DNA of 64,000 nt from Candidatus Bathyarchaeota archaeon (lineage in GTDB: Archaea > Thermoproteota > Bathyarchaeia > Bathyarchaeales > Bathycorpusculaceae). Below are positions 16,550 through 26,046 of this stretch, piece after piece. The stretch is from positions 1 to 64,000 of the forward strand of contig JAOZHT010000004.1 of the NCBI GenBank assembly GCA_026014735.1, in the 5' to 3' direction. The notes under the pieces are model-generated. The model was given only the letters and a program-made list of their open reading frames with translations. It was not told where the DNA came from and did no database searches. The number at the start of each line of letters is the position of its first letter. Position 1 is the stretch's first letter. Position numbers and translations under genes: made by a program.

Positions 16550-17377
16550 TTAGCTGTTCAGGTAGTTGGCGCTGTATTCGGTGCCGTTAATAATCACTTT
16601 TATGGGTTCCCGGCGGATGTTTAGGACCTCAAGAACCTTGTCAGCGGGATACTTCATAATCGGGGTAAGCATCGAAACCGTAGCGTAAGGAGCGGGTGGA
16701 GTGTAGGTGACTACGGCGGTTGTAGAATGGGTTAATCGCTCATATTTTTGTACATCAAGGTATTCGAGGCTGCCTTTACCCGCGAGGTAAACAACAGAAC
16801 CATAACGGCTAAACTGAGAAGCTATCCGCTCGGTGGTGTCAGAGCCCTCGCTGCCGTAGGAAATGGAAAGGTATGTTTTGATGCCTAAAAGATCCCGCAT
16901 CCATATTATCAGACGCAGATTAAGCTCCCAGAGGCGGCTGTAGCTAAAGAAAACCTCCTTTAAATCTTCACGGTAGGTGCTCCAAAGGGGGTACTTGCCG
17001 TATACCCGTTCAAGTTCCGCCCAGCGGCTAGGCATCAAATGCGCTTTTAGTTTTGCGTCCTTAATGGCGCAGCCGGCGGAGGCTTCGATGGGCAGAGTTA
17101 GCCATCGCCATTGGTTGTCCGTTCCGATTTTGACGCGGTGCACGAAGCGGTCGCTATGTCGGCTAAGTGGGTCGTAGGGGCAGATATCCATGATGTTTGA
17201 GTGGAACATGCGGTAAAAGAACCCGGGGTAGGGAAGAAGCGTGGGTTGGTGACCACTGAGAATCAACACGTCGTCTAAACAGAGATGCTCAACTTGCTCT
17301 GATGCTCTCTGAGTATCTTGGAGAGCCAATTGGCAATCAGTCTGCAAGAGAACCACTCTAGTCAATAAGCCTGGCAC
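16550..17377 (-). CDS. WbqC-like family protein
   Basis: WbqC-family proteins occur in O-antigen and other surface glycan clusters; their exact reaction is poorly known. The signature SGHQPTLLPYPGFFYR starts near residue 42. Later come WRWLTLPI and the conserved SYGSEGSDTTERI. The protein proper may begin at a GTG just before LILSGHQP, since family members start with this motif. The first 40 residues would then be spurious. It is the upstream gene of a minus-strand pair with the hexapeptide acyltransferase. Confidence 0.8.
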   Translation of the reverse strand: MPGLLTRVVLLQTDCQLALQDTQRASEQVEHLCLDDVLILSGHQPTLLPYPGFFYRMFHSNIMDICPYDPLSRHSDRFVHRVKIGTDNQWRWLTLPIEASAGCAIKDAKLKAHLMPSRWAELERVYGKYPLWSTYREDLKEVFFSYSRLWELNLRLIIWMRDLLGIKTYLSISYGSEGSDTTERIASQFSRYGSVVYLAGKGSLEYLDVQKYERLTHSTTAVVTYTPPAPYATVSMLTPIMKYPADKVLEVLNIRREPIKVIINGTEYSANYLNS

Positions 17378-17500
17378 CTATTCAGGGTTAGACAATAAAT
17401 CAAGCCATATAAATCTATGTATTGACACTCAAGCAACAACTCAAGACATACAGCTAAACAGGAAAAAGCAGGCGCCAGCGGTTTTCCTCAGCGCAAGAGG

Positions 17501-17989
17501 CTATTTCCGGTTTGGCACCCAACGAGCCTTATCCCACTGAGCCTTACTGACTTTCTTTTGGGGTTTTTCTCCCTGATAACCGCAAACATAGCATTTTCCG
17601 TCATGCACCGAAACCACGTCGCCGCAGCTTGGGCAACGATACTTCTCAGCTTGGCTTTCAAGGAACGCCTCCATGCCCTTATCCCTGATTGCCTTGAGGT
17701 TTTCAACCATACTCATGCTATAGCGTAGACGGTAATGCTCGTCTAAGTGGGTTAACCTCGCGCAGGGCATATCGGTGCATAGATGACATGAACTGATTTG
17801 CTGCTTCCGAATTTTCTCGCAGTCCCGCTTTAGGAATGCGCAGTTCTTGTTTCTTTCACGGCAGCCGCTGCAATGCGACACTTCGCCCTTCTTTTTGGGC
17901 ACGCCCCGAGAGTAGGCAAGGTAGGCTTTGCAGACGCCGCAGTTCATGCCGCAGGGCGCGATGAGGTCAGCGTTTAAACGGTTTTCCAT
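17501..17989 (-). CDS. DUF3795 zinc-binding protein
   Basis: A cysteine-rich protein typical of DUF3795. It has IAPCGMNCGVCKAYLAY, a CSGCRERNKNCAFLKRDC block, CHLCTDMPCARL, and a C-terminal zinc ribbon CPSCGDVV...CYVCGYQG. The four cysteine groups probably bind zinc or an iron-sulfur cluster; the biochemical role is unknown. ATG 17989 places the CGMNC motif at the usual position; the longer frame starts with TTG. The C-terminal tail is basic. Confidence 0.85.
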   Translation of the reverse strand: MENRLNADLIAPCGMNCGVCKAYLAYSRGVPKKKGEVSHCSGCRERNKNCAFLKRDCEKIRKQQISSCHLCTDMPCARLTHLDEHYRLRYSMSMVENLKAIRDKGMEAFLESQAEKYRCPSCGDVVSVHDGKCYVCGYQGEKPQKKVSKAQWDKARWVPNRK

Positions 17990-18086
17990 GTTATTGGCAT
18001 AGTCTTCGAGGGCAATTATAGATTTTGCACTTGAATCCAGCAAACGCTATAAGGTCAACTATACCCCATCTGATTGGCGATTAGGC

Positions 18087-18560
18087 TTGGAGAAAACACC
18101 AAAACTTCTGCGCTTAAACCCCATGCACGCAGCATACGTTTACTCGTTAAGCCAAAACCCCGAGGAAGAAGCGCTTTCCAAAATAACCCAATTGAAAATC
18201 AGCGGTGGTTTGGGTGGGCGTTTGTTTGGCAGAAACATTTACCCCACCGACCAGCCTGAACCCCACGGATACGAATATTATCTAACTGTAGAAGATAAGG
18301 GCAAGCTTAAGGTCCAACCTATAGTGGGGGAAGTCCCGGGTGGATTATACGCGGTTTTAGACGGTGTAGGCTTGTTTAGCTTAAGCGAAGATTGGAAGAA
18401 ACTTTTCATGTGGGTTGAAGCCAGCGGCTATGGACCACTCGGTGTAAAGAAAGGTGTGCATGGCTGGGTAAACAGCGCCTTTGAAGAATTCATAAATTGG
18501 CAGGAACAGAAACCGCCGAACGAATGGGTTTTTCGCCTCATGGTTCAAGTAAAAGAATAA
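18087..18560 (+). CDS. GyrI-like small-molecule-binding protein
   Basis: A 157-residue protein resembling the GyrI/effector-binding fold: repeated strands ending in GYEYYLTVEDK...VQPIVGEVPGGLYAVL and a later WKKLFMWVEASGYGP helix. These domains bind amphipathic ligands and occur alone or fused to MerR/AraC regulators. Here there is no DNA-binding domain. The apparent start is TTG 18087, with ATG 18123 possible. The 3' end overlaps the convergent membrane gene by 16 bases. Confidence 0.65.
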   Translation: MEKTPKLLRLNPMHAAYVYSLSQNPEEEALSKITQLKISGGLGGRLFGRNIYPTDQPEPHGYEYYLTVEDKGKLKVQPIVGEVPGGLYAVLDGVGLFSLSEDWKKLFMWVEASGYGPLGVKKGVHGWVNSAFEEFINWQEQKPPNEWVFRLMVQVKE

Positions 18561-18778
18561 CCCAAATCCCTTACACTGCTGCTTAGCGTAGGTTTTGGCT
18601 TTCTTTGTTTATCCTTAACGTATCCGTAGGTGACATAGGACAGCAGCAGCAAGAAAATTGCCAGCATGAACGCTGCCATAACTGTTTGTCCGCTCTTCGC
18701 TTGACCCATTGCGGCCAGCAGGAAGCAACCGCAGAAAAAGATCAGAATGCCCTTGGCAACGTCGCCTGTGGTAGTCAT
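18545..18778 (-). CDS. Small two-helix membrane protein
   Basis: A 77-residue protein with two hydrophobic helices (ILIFFCGCFLLAAM and AAFMLAIFLLLLSYVTYGYV) and a basic C-terminal tail. No family is recognised. ATG 18778 opens MTTTGDVAKG. It is convergent with the GyrI-like gene. Confidence 0.6.
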   Translation of the reverse strand: MTTTGDVAKGILIFFCGCFLLAAMGQAKSGQTVMAAFMLAIFLLLLSYVTYGYVKDKQRKPKPTLSSSVRDLGYSFT

Positions 18779-18936
18779 AAGAACACGGCTGCTTTGCCCC
18801 TTAAAGTTCTTACGTATTTCTAATCAGCAAACCTTCCGGTATGCTCTTTGTGTCTATTATTTCTGAACGTTGCCTTTTGGTAGCTGCATTTTAAAAAGAA
18901 ATATCTCTACCGCCGAGCATCTAGAATGGGATTTCC

Positions 18937-20163
18937 ATGTCTGCTAAACCTTTTGTTTTGTCTCCGAACGTTTACTGGGTAGGCGTCAACGACTCGGACA
19001 TTAAACTATTCGAGGGCCTCTGGTCCATCCCCGAAGGCGTATCATACAACTCTTACTTGGTGGTGGGCAGAGAGAAAACCGCGCTTATCGACTGCGTCCA
19101 CGAAAGAAAAGCTCAGGAGCACTTTGAGAAAATCAGCCAAGTCCTCGACATCTCCAAAATAGACTACTTAATCATCAACCACATGGAACCCGACCACACC
19201 AGCGCCATCCCCCAACTCCTCAAGAGGGCGCCCAACATCAAAGTCATCTACACCCCAATGGCACAAATCATCTTCAAGAAATTCTACCAAAACGACCCCG
19301 CCGCTATCCTCACCAAAGGAGATGACATGACCCTCCCACTGGGCGACAAAACCCTCCGGTTCATCCAGACGCCGTGGCTGCATTGGCCCGAAACTATGAG
19401 CACCTACCTCCCCGAAGACAAAATCCTATTTTGCTGCGACGCCTTTGGAGCCTTCAACGTTCTGCCGGATGGCGCAGTATTTGAATCAGATATAGTTGAC
19501 AAACAGGACGTTTGCTCATGTTCACAGAAGTATTTTGCTTCGGTCTTTAATGGGCAACGTGAATGGGTGCTTAAAGCCATAGAAAAATTCAGCAAACTGG
19601 GTTTGGAATTTGATGTGTTAGCGCCAAGCCATGGGCCAGTCTTCAACCAGACTGCAAAGCAGAAGCTTGCTGACTGGGCAAACTGGAGCCGGGGCAGCTT
19701 CAAGAGAAAGGTGGTGGTTGTTTACGGCTCGATGTATGGCTTTACGGGGCGATGCTTGGGCGCCGTAGAGGAGGGCGTGGCGGAGGCAGGTGGAACAGTT
19801 GAGATTTTTAATCTTTCCGAAGATAAAGCAGTTGATGCCCTAACCGCCCTAGTTGAAGCACCCGCCTTAATCGTTGGTTCCTCCACCTATGAGCATGAAA
19901 TCTTCCCCAAAGTCGCCGACTTCCTAAACATGCTGAAAGTCAAAAAATACGCTGACCGCATAGCAGCTACCTTTGGCAGCTTCGGCTGGAGCGGGGAAGC
20001 AACCCGAAAAATCGCCTCTGAACTGACAGCGCTGGGTTTTGAGTTGGCAGGTCCGCCGATTCCGGTGTATGGGAGCCCAACGCAGGAGAGCCTATCGGAA
20101 ATTAAGCGGTTAGCTAAAGCCGCAGCGGAGAAGGCCTTCCAGAAATATAAAGCCACAGGCTGA
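18937..20163 (+). CDS. fprA: A-type flavoprotein, F420H2 oxidase / flavodiiron protein
   Basis: A 408-residue two-domain enzyme. The N-terminal beta-lactamase-like domain binds two irons: HMEPDHT (about 84-90), HWPET, CDAFG and the late SHGP supply the ligands, all intact. The C-terminal flavodoxin domain (from about 255; VYGSMYGFTGRCLG) binds FMN. Archaeal FprA reduces oxygen to water with reduced F420; bacterial relatives reduce nitric oxide. It protects strict anaerobes from oxygen. It appears monocistronic, and the organism should then have F420. Confidence 0.93.
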   Translation: MSAKPFVLSPNVYWVGVNDSDIKLFEGLWSIPEGVSYNSYLVVGREKTALIDCVHERKAQEHFEKISQVLDISKIDYLIINHMEPDHTSAIPQLLKRAPNIKVIYTPMAQIIFKKFYQNDPAAILTKGDDMTLPLGDKTLRFIQTPWLHWPETMSTYLPEDKILFCCDAFGAFNVLPDGAVFESDIVDKQDVCSCSQKYFASVFNGQREWVLKAIEKFSKLGLEFDVLAPSHGPVFNQTAKQKLADWANWSRGSFKRKVVVVYGSMYGFTGRCLGAVEEGVAEAGGTVEIFNLSEDKAVDALTALVEAPALIVGSSTYEHEIFPKVADFLNMLKVKKYADRIAATFGSFGWSGEATRKIASELTALGFELAGPPIPVYGSPTQESLSEIKRLAKAAAEKAFQKYKATG

Positions 20164-20283
20164 GCTGGAGAGGGCTGCGCGGTTCAGCTAGGTTAAGGCA
20201 GGTTGATGCATAAGTATCATGGAGTTCGGTAACATAATTCTTAAATCGCCCATCTGCTAGATGGTTGGCTGAAGGTACTTAAT

Positions 20284-21345
20284 ATGGTTAAACTGGATTT
20301 CGGTGGCGTCAAAGAGGACGTCATCACCCGCACAGAGTTTACAGTGGCGCAAGCCCAAAAAATCCTAAAAGACGAAGTCGTCGTCTCCCTTGGCTACGGC
20401 ATACAGGGAGCAGCCCAATCACTTAACATGAGAGACAACGGCGTAAAAGTAATCATTGGACAAGAAAAAGAAGGCATATTCAAGAAAGAATGGGACAAAG
20501 CAGTCGCAGACGGATGGATTCCAGGCAAAAACCTCTTCCCACTCGAGGAAGCAGCAAAGATGGGAACCATCAAAATGTACCTGCTTACCGACGCAGCCCA
20601 GAAAGCCCTGTGGCCCAAAGTCAAAGCCACCCTCAAAGCTGGCGATGCACTCTACTTCAGCCACGGCTTCAGCATCGTCTACAAGGAACAAACAGGCGTT
20701 ATCCCACCTAAAGACATAGACGTTATCCTCGTTGCCCCCAAGGGCAGCGGCACCAGCGTCAGACGCAACTTCGTTGACGGCTCAGGCATCAACTGCAGCT
20801 TCGCGGTTTTCCAGGATGCAACCGGCAAAGCCATGGACCGCGCCAAGGCACTTGGCATCGCCATCGGCGGAGGCTACCTGTTCCCAACCACCTTTGAGAA
20901 AGAAGTCTACAGCGACCTAACCGGCGAACGCGGCACACTTATGGGCGCATTAGCAGGCATCCTTGAAGCCCAATATAACACGTTGCGCGCGAACGGTCAC
21001 AGCCCAAGTGAAGCCTTCAACGAAACCGTCGAGGAACTCACCCAAAGCCTCATCCGCCTCGTTGACGAGAACGGCATGGACTGGATGTACTGCAACTGCA
21101 GCGAAACCGCCCGCATCGGCGCCCTACGCTGGAAAGAACGCTTCCGCAGCGCAACCCAACCAGTCTTCGACAGCCTCTACGAGCTCGTGGCGGCAGGCGA
21201 AGAAACCCGCATCGTTCTCGAGAAGAGCAAGGCAGCGGATTACCGCCAGAAACTCGCTGACGAACTCAAAGAGATGGGTCAAAGCGAGATGTGGCGTGCA
21301 GGAGAAACCGTCCGCAGCTTACGTCCCAAGCAACCCAAGAAGTAA
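20284..21345 (+). CDS. ilvC: Ketol-acid reductoisomerase
   Basis: A 353-residue class I-like KARI, the second step of valine and isoleucine synthesis: isomerisation and NAD(P)H reduction of acetolactate. Seen are the VSLGYGIQGAAQSLN nucleotide site, the FSHGFSI and PKGSG motifs, and the C-terminal knotted metal-binding part (SDLTGERGTLMGALAG...ETVEEL, CSETARIGA). No other ilv or leu gene is adjacent. TTAAAT upstream may be its TATA box. ATG 20284. Confidence 0.95.
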   Translation: MVKLDFGGVKEDVITRTEFTVAQAQKILKDEVVVSLGYGIQGAAQSLNMRDNGVKVIIGQEKEGIFKKEWDKAVADGWIPGKNLFPLEEAAKMGTIKMYLLTDAAQKALWPKVKATLKAGDALYFSHGFSIVYKEQTGVIPPKDIDVILVAPKGSGTSVRRNFVDGSGINCSFAVFQDATGKAMDRAKALGIAIGGGYLFPTTFEKEVYSDLTGERGTLMGALAGILEAQYNTLRANGHSPSEAFNETVEELTQSLIRLVDENGMDWMYCNCSETARIGALRWKERFRSATQPVFDSLYELVAAGEETRIVLEKSKAADYRQKLADELKEMGQSEMWRAGETVRSLRPKQPKK

Positions 21346-21470
21346 GCCTTCGCCCCTTTCCCTTTTCACTTCTTTTATTTTTTAACCTCAAGCATATTCA
21401 TTCTGGCTTGCCGACTTCGCTAATTTTTTATAGTTGACCCAAGTGCCTGCTTTGTTATGCGAGGCTCCCT

Positions 21471-22820
21471 TTGGACTACATAGCTGCAGCGGCACTGTCT
21501 ATTTTTGCGGTAACGCTGGTTCTGATGCTTAAGCGTCCATGGGGTATACGGCTGGGCTACGCTGCGGCAATCGGAGCAGCTGCCTCGCTGGCTCTGGGCA
21601 CCGTTACCTTGGGGCAGGCGGCGCAGTCTTTTTTGAGTATTTGGGATGCGGCGTTGGCGTTTGTGGGCATCGTGGCGCTCTCGGTGGTTTTGGATGCCAT
21701 GGGCTTTTTCAGGTGGGCGGCGCTGGGAGTAGTGCGGCTTGCGGGCGGCAGCGGCTTACGGCTTTACTTCTACGTGACGCTGCTGACGGCTGCGGTGAGC
21801 ATCCTGTTTGCCAATGACAGCGCCGTGCTGATCCTGATCCCTATCGTGCTGGAAATAGTTAGCCTCCTCGACATCGGCTCCAAAGGCAAACTCGCCTACC
21901 TCTTCAGCGCAGGCTTAATCGCCGACACCGCAGCTATGCCACTTATCACCAGCAACCCCATAAACATCCTCAGCGCCGACTACTTCGGCTACAGCTTCCT
22001 AGACCACCTTGCCTTCATGGGACCCATCGCAGTAGCCACCATAACCAGCAGCATAGCCATCCTGTACTTGTTCTTCCGCAAGGGTATCCCCAAAGCCTAC
22101 AACCCCGCCGCCGCAGAAACCCTAACAGCCGGCAAGCCCCCGATTTCGCGGGCCCTGCTACGGGTCTGCATTGCCACGTTGGTTGCGGTGGATGTGGGCT
22201 ACGTGGTGACTTCGCTTCTGCGGGTGCCTGTTTCGCTGGTGATTTGCAGCGGTGCAGTTTTTCTTGCGGCAGCCTACGGAATCAGCCTAAAACAAAACGG
22301 CTCCGTAAGCGGCGAGCGCCGGGGGCTTTTTGGGTTAGCCCGCGACATCAACTGGGACATCCTGCTCTTCATGCTCGCCATCTTCATCGTGGTGCAGGGC
22401 CTCGAGGCAGCAGGCATCACCAACCTCCTCGCAGCGGCGCTCGATGCTTCCAGCAGGTTGCCCTCGGCTCTGGGAATCTTCGCCCCCAGCATGGTCGTCA
22501 CCGTCGGCGCATCCTTCATGAATAACTGGCCCATGACGATCCTTGGCATGCTATCTATCCAGCACATCGGCGCCTCAGGCACGCAGCTCACGGGGCTGGT
22601 GTTTAGTAACGTCATAGGCAACAATTTGGGACCCCACTTTTTCCCGCTGGGTTCACTGGCGATTTTGATGTGGCTGGAAACCATGCGGCGGCGGGGCGTC
22701 AGCATCAGCCTGTGGAGTTACCTGAAAGTCGGCGCGGTTCTCTCCATCGTTGAGGTGGCGGTTGCGTCGCTGGTTCTTTGGGTGGAGATTGCCTTTTTTG
22801 GGTTTAAGCTTTTTATTTAG
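21471..22820 (+). CDS. ArsB/NhaD-superfamily (ion transporter) permease
   Basis: A 449-residue protein with about 11-12 membrane helices. ILFANDSAVLILIPIV and the mirrored SFMNNWPMTILGM mark the two inverted halves of the ArsB/NhaD/CitM superfamily. TSNPINILSADYFGY is close to ArsB sequences. It could export arsenite or exchange Na+/H+. No arsR, arsC or arsA gene is adjacent, so the substrate stays open. Start is TTG 21471 with GAGG six bases before. Confidence 0.85.
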   Translation: MDYIAAAALSIFAVTLVLMLKRPWGIRLGYAAAIGAAASLALGTVTLGQAAQSFLSIWDAALAFVGIVALSVVLDAMGFFRWAALGVVRLAGGSGLRLYFYVTLLTAAVSILFANDSAVLILIPIVLEIVSLLDIGSKGKLAYLFSAGLIADTAAMPLITSNPINILSADYFGYSFLDHLAFMGPIAVATITSSIAILYLFFRKGIPKAYNPAAAETLTAGKPPISRALLRVCIATLVAVDVGYVVTSLLRVPVSLVICSGAVFLAAAYGISLKQNGSVSGERRGLFGLARDINWDILLFMLAIFIVVQGLEAAGITNLLAAALDASSRLPSALGIFAPSMVVTVGASFMNNWPMTILGMLSIQHIGASGTQLTGLVFSNVIGNNLGPHFFPLGSLAILMWLETMRRRGVSISLWSYLKVGAVLSIVEVAVASLVLWVEIAFFGFKLFI

Positions 22821-22834
22821 AAGCCAACAGAAAG

Positions 22835-24085
22835 ATGAGGCAGGTGGCTAAGATGCTGGTTAGTAAAGGAAAATTTGGGCAACAAACCCTCAGAGACGAA
22901 GTCATTGTGGTTACGGGCGCAGGCCGCGGAATCGGCTATGAAGCTGCAAGGGCACTTGTTTGGCTGGGCGCCAAAGTAGTCGTCGCCGAAATCGACGAGA
23001 TAAACGGGAAAGCCGCAGAAGAAGCCCTCAGCGCAGAGTTCGGGGCAGACAGGGCGTTTTTCGTTAAAACTGACATAGGAAGAGAAGGGGACATCGAGAA
23101 GCTCTCGGAGGCGGCGCTGAAAAAGTATGGCAGAATCGACGTAGTTCTAAACAACGCCACTGTTTTTCCAATGGCAGCGGTTGTGGATTCCCAAATAGGC
23201 AAATGGGACCTCAGTTACAACGTGAACCTGCGTGGACCCGTGCTGTTAGCCAAAAAATTCGTTCCCGACATGCTCAAGCGCAGACACGGCGTCTTCGTCT
23301 GCGTTTCCTCCTCGGGCGCAGCCCCCTTCATGGGCCCCTACGAGGTATTCAAGACTGCTCAGGTGGAGCTATCAAACACCCTCTCCGCGGAGCTGGAAGG
23401 CAGCGGCGTGTATGCATTCACGATTGGCCCCGGCATCTCCAAAACCCCCGGGTTCATCGAAGGCGGAGGCAAAGTGGCGGAGCTTATGGGCATGAGTCTT
23501 GATGAGTTGTTTGAACTTAACAAAAACGCGCAGATTTCCCCTGAGGCGGCGGGCGCGGGGTTTGCTTTGGCTGTTGCCCAAGCACAGCGTTATCATGGGC
23601 AGGAAACCAGCTCTATTCAGGTGCTGCGGGAAGCCAACATACCCTTCGAGCAGGACGCATCCGAGGCACCGCAGCCAACGCCGCAGGAACCGCAGCGCCA
23701 GCCAGAAAAGACCCCGCAGACGCGAAGGCTAAGGGAACTCTACGAGAAGGTGCTTAACAGCTTCATGGAGCAGTCGGAGGGCTGGAAGAAACGCAACCTC
23801 TTCGAGCGCCAGTGGGTTGCCAGGGACTTTAAGAAAACCACCGGTATGTCGATTGATGAAATGCAGACCAGCATAAAAGCGGCAGGCGACGCCATAAAAG
23901 CGGGCGCTTACACGGCTGAGCATAGGCAGACCGCCAGCAAAATCGCAGCGTATTATCTGCATCAGCGAGAGCAACTGATGGGTTTCGAGAAAAACCCCCA
24001 GAAACTCGAGCAGAACCTCAAAATCCTCGACGGCTACATAGAAGACGCTAAAGCTCTAACCGAGGCACTGACGATTCAGCACTGA
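22835..24085 (+). CDS. Short-chain dehydrogenase/reductase with extra helical tail
   Basis: Residues about 20-275 form an SDR Rossmann domain: TGAGRGIG cofactor motif, VVAEID after strand 2, NNAT for the usual NNAG, a catalytic SSSG and YEVFK (YxxxK). The following acidic residue after strand 2 suggests NAD rather than NADP. A proline/glutamine linker leads to about 110 charged helical residues (LRELYEKVLNSF... to the end) that SDRs do not normally have. It is 14 bases after the ArsB-like gene and overlaps the convergent E1-like gene by 10 bases. Substrate unknown. Confidence 0.85.
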   Translation: MRQVAKMLVSKGKFGQQTLRDEVIVVTGAGRGIGYEAARALVWLGAKVVVAEIDEINGKAAEEALSAEFGADRAFFVKTDIGREGDIEKLSEAALKKYGRIDVVLNNATVFPMAAVVDSQIGKWDLSYNVNLRGPVLLAKKFVPDMLKRRHGVFVCVSSSGAAPFMGPYEVFKTAQVELSNTLSAELEGSGVYAFTIGPGISKTPGFIEGGGKVAELMGMSLDELFELNKNAQISPEAAGAGFALAVAQAQRYHGQETSSIQVLREANIPFEQDASEAPQPTPQEPQRQPEKTPQTRRLRELYEKVLNSFMEQSEGWKKRNLFERQWVARDFKKTTGMSIDEMQTSIKAAGDAIKAGAYTAEHRQTASKIAAYYLHQREQLMGFEKNPQKLEQNLKILDGYIEDAKALTEALTIQH

Positions 24086-25113
24086 GAAATCTCACCAAAA
24101 ACCTCGCTGTACGCATCCAACGCCTCTTTTTCATCTTTAACGCCCTTAATCAGCATGCGTCCGCCCCCAAACAAGGTAACCTCAAAACCGCGGAAAACAA
24201 ACCTCAACGCCAATTTGCTCTTCAGCAACACATCAAAATGTTGCCTGACGCGCTCATAGACGGCTTCGAGGGGGATGCTCAGGGGTTTTTGGGGGTTAAT
24301 GTTGGCGGTGTCTTCGCCGCAGAGCCAAACCAGCCGACTTCCCTCCGCCGCCGATTTGGATTCTCCGCGGCAGACTGGGCACTGTGGATTTGCATGGAGG
24401 GGCAAAACGGTGAAGTTCATATCGGTGAAGTCGCAGACCAGCAGTTTGCCCAGAAGCGGCTCACCTATGCCAGTGATTAACTTGATGGTTTCTAGCGCCT
24501 GCAAGGTGCCGATTGCCCCCGCGGTTGCGCCCAAGATGCCTCGGCGGTTGCAGGTGTCACGGTCCATGTGGTCTGCATCTGCATTGTTGGGCATGAAGCA
24601 TTCCAGGCAACCTGTTTTGGGGGGATAAAACACCGATAAGTTGCCTTCAAAGCCTATGGCGGCGCCAAAAACATAGGGCACCCCCAGCTCCGCGGCGGCG
24701 CGGTTAACAATGTGTCGTGCAGATACGTTGTCGAGTCCGTCAACCACCACGTCGACGCCGCTTAGCAGGGTTTTTGCGTTGTCTTGGTTTAGGTTCTCTG
24801 AGGCAGCATCCACTTGGATGAGGGGGTTGTGTTCAAGGAGTTTCTTTGCGGCCACTTCAGCTTTGGGGTAACGGAGGTCGCTTGGGCGATAGAGGATTTG
24901 GCGGTGCAGATTGTGGGGTTCAAGCGTATCTTGGTCGATTACTCGGATGTAGCCCACGCCCGCCAAGGCAAGGTAAAGCGAAGAAACGCTGCCTAAGCCG
25001 CCGACGCCGACTACCGCTACCCGCGCGTTTGAGAGCTTTTCCTGTCCGGCTTCTCCAAGTTCTTTTAGCACAGTTTGTCGGCTATAGAACACTTCTTTGA
25101 AGTCTTTCTGCAT
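24076..25113 (-). CDS. E1-like ThiF/MoeB-family adenylyltransferase
   Basis: A 345-residue protein of the enzymes that adenylate the C-terminus of ubiquitin-like sulfur carriers (MoaD, ThiS, SAMP). Seen are VVGVGGLGS, the IDQDTLEPHNLHRQIL segment with the ATP-contacting Asp and Arg, DGLDN, and paired zinc ligands CLEC and CPVC. A cysteine in DTCNRRGILG is a candidate thioester site. The last about 85 residues form an added domain lacking a rhodanese signature. No ubiquitin-like partner lies in the window. Confidence 0.9.
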   Translation of the reverse strand: MQKDFKEVFYSRQTVLKELGEAGQEKLSNARVAVVGVGGLGSVSSLYLALAGVGYIRVIDQDTLEPHNLHRQILYRPSDLRYPKAEVAAKKLLEHNPLIQVDAASENLNQDNAKTLLSGVDVVVDGLDNVSARHIVNRAAAELGVPYVFGAAIGFEGNLSVFYPPKTGCLECFMPNNADADHMDRDTCNRRGILGATAGAIGTLQALETIKLITGIGEPLLGKLLVCDFTDMNFTVLPLHANPQCPVCRGESKSAAEGSRLVWLCGEDTANINPQKPLSIPLEAVYERVRQHFDVLLKSKLALRFVFRGFEVTLFGGGRMLIKGVKDEKEALDAYSEVFGEISQC

Positions 25114-25245
25114 CTTGCTATTCCTCTGGGCGTGTGTTTGCCTTTAACGTGGAGGTGCCTATCATAGATTTCCCTTTGCACTATGGGGGAGACGCTTTCA
25201 CTTTCGGTGACCCCTCCCCTGCCAGGTAATGTTGTTTCGCCGTTG

Positions 25246-25255
25246 ATTTAAATAG
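25246..25255 (+). promoter_or_regulatory. Probable TATA box of the RadA-like gene
   Basis: ATTTAAATAG lies 26-35 bases before the GTG at 25281. This predicts an almost leaderless transcript. There is no strong Shine-Dalgarno match before that GTG, which agrees. Confidence 0.55.
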
Positions 25256-25280
25256 GCAAAAGCGGGGTAACTGGTTTTCC

Positions 25281-26036
25281 GTGAACAAGATGCAGCAACA
25301 AGAACTCCTCTTCAGAACTCGGCAGATACAAAAGAATTCGGTCCTGCCACGGTTAACCTTTAACGAGCCAGACATAGACGGGCTTTTCCCAGGCTTCAAG
25401 GCAGGCGACTTCGCAGTTATCTACGGCTCACAAACAGTTAACTCCCAGGTTTGTCAACTCTGCGTTCAAGCACAGATTCCAAAAGAGTTCGGTGGACTCG
25501 AAAGCAAAGTGGTCTTCATCGACGCAGCAACCAGCCCTTCCATTTCAAGCCTGCCACAGGCGATGCAGCTAAACGTCACCAAAATGCGTGCCTACACTGC
25601 ATATCGGTTGGCTTCAATCGTGACTGAGCAGCTAGAGCAAGCCATCGTTGAATCCGACGCAAAACTCGTTGTTATCTCAGACATTGCGGGTCCATTTCTA
25701 AGCGGCAACGTCGATGACCAGGAAGCCAAAGCAGCCTACAGCCAAGTTATGGGTTACCTCGCAGACTTAGCAAAGAAGCACCGAATCATCCTTGTTGCAA
25801 CTTATCTTTCACATGAAAGCAACCAGAGAAACAGCATGCTGCAGCAGATAAGCTCCTCAAAAGCATCTGTTGTGCTTCGCTTCACCAAGACGCCTTATAC
25901 CAGCGAAGTAGAGCTGGAGAAGCATCCAACCTATATGCTGGGCGTTGCGGAGTTCACGGCCGAAGTGAAGACGTTAGCTGACTTTTCAGCTGTGCCAGCT
26001 ATCGCTGTTGCCACTTTAAGCGTCAGGACGCTATAA
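25281..26036 (+). CDS. RadA/RecA-like protein with degenerate P-loop
   Basis: A 251-residue protein with the RecA-core layout: PDIDGLFPGFKAGDFAVIYG matches the strand leading to Walker A in RadA/KaiC-type ATPases. However, the P-loop itself reads YGSQTVNSQV instead of GxxxxGKT/S. The Walker B-like strand LVVISDIAG and a later IILVATYLSH remain. It therefore probably binds partners or DNA without hydrolysing ATP. Archaeal RadB/RadC-type paralogues modulate recombination; that role here is inference. GTG start at 25281 or ATG 25290. Confidence 0.75.
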   Translation: MNKMQQQELLFRTRQIQKNSVLPRLTFNEPDIDGLFPGFKAGDFAVIYGSQTVNSQVCQLCVQAQIPKEFGGLESKVVFIDAATSPSISSLPQAMQLNVTKMRAYTAYRLASIVTEQLEQAIVESDAKLVVISDIAGPFLSGNVDDQEAKAAYSQVMGYLADLAKKHRIILVATYLSHESNQRNSMLQQISSSKASVVLRFTKTPYTSEVELEKHPTYMLGVAEFTAEVKTLADFSAVPAIAVATLSVRTL

Positions 26037-26046
26037 AATCCTCAGA

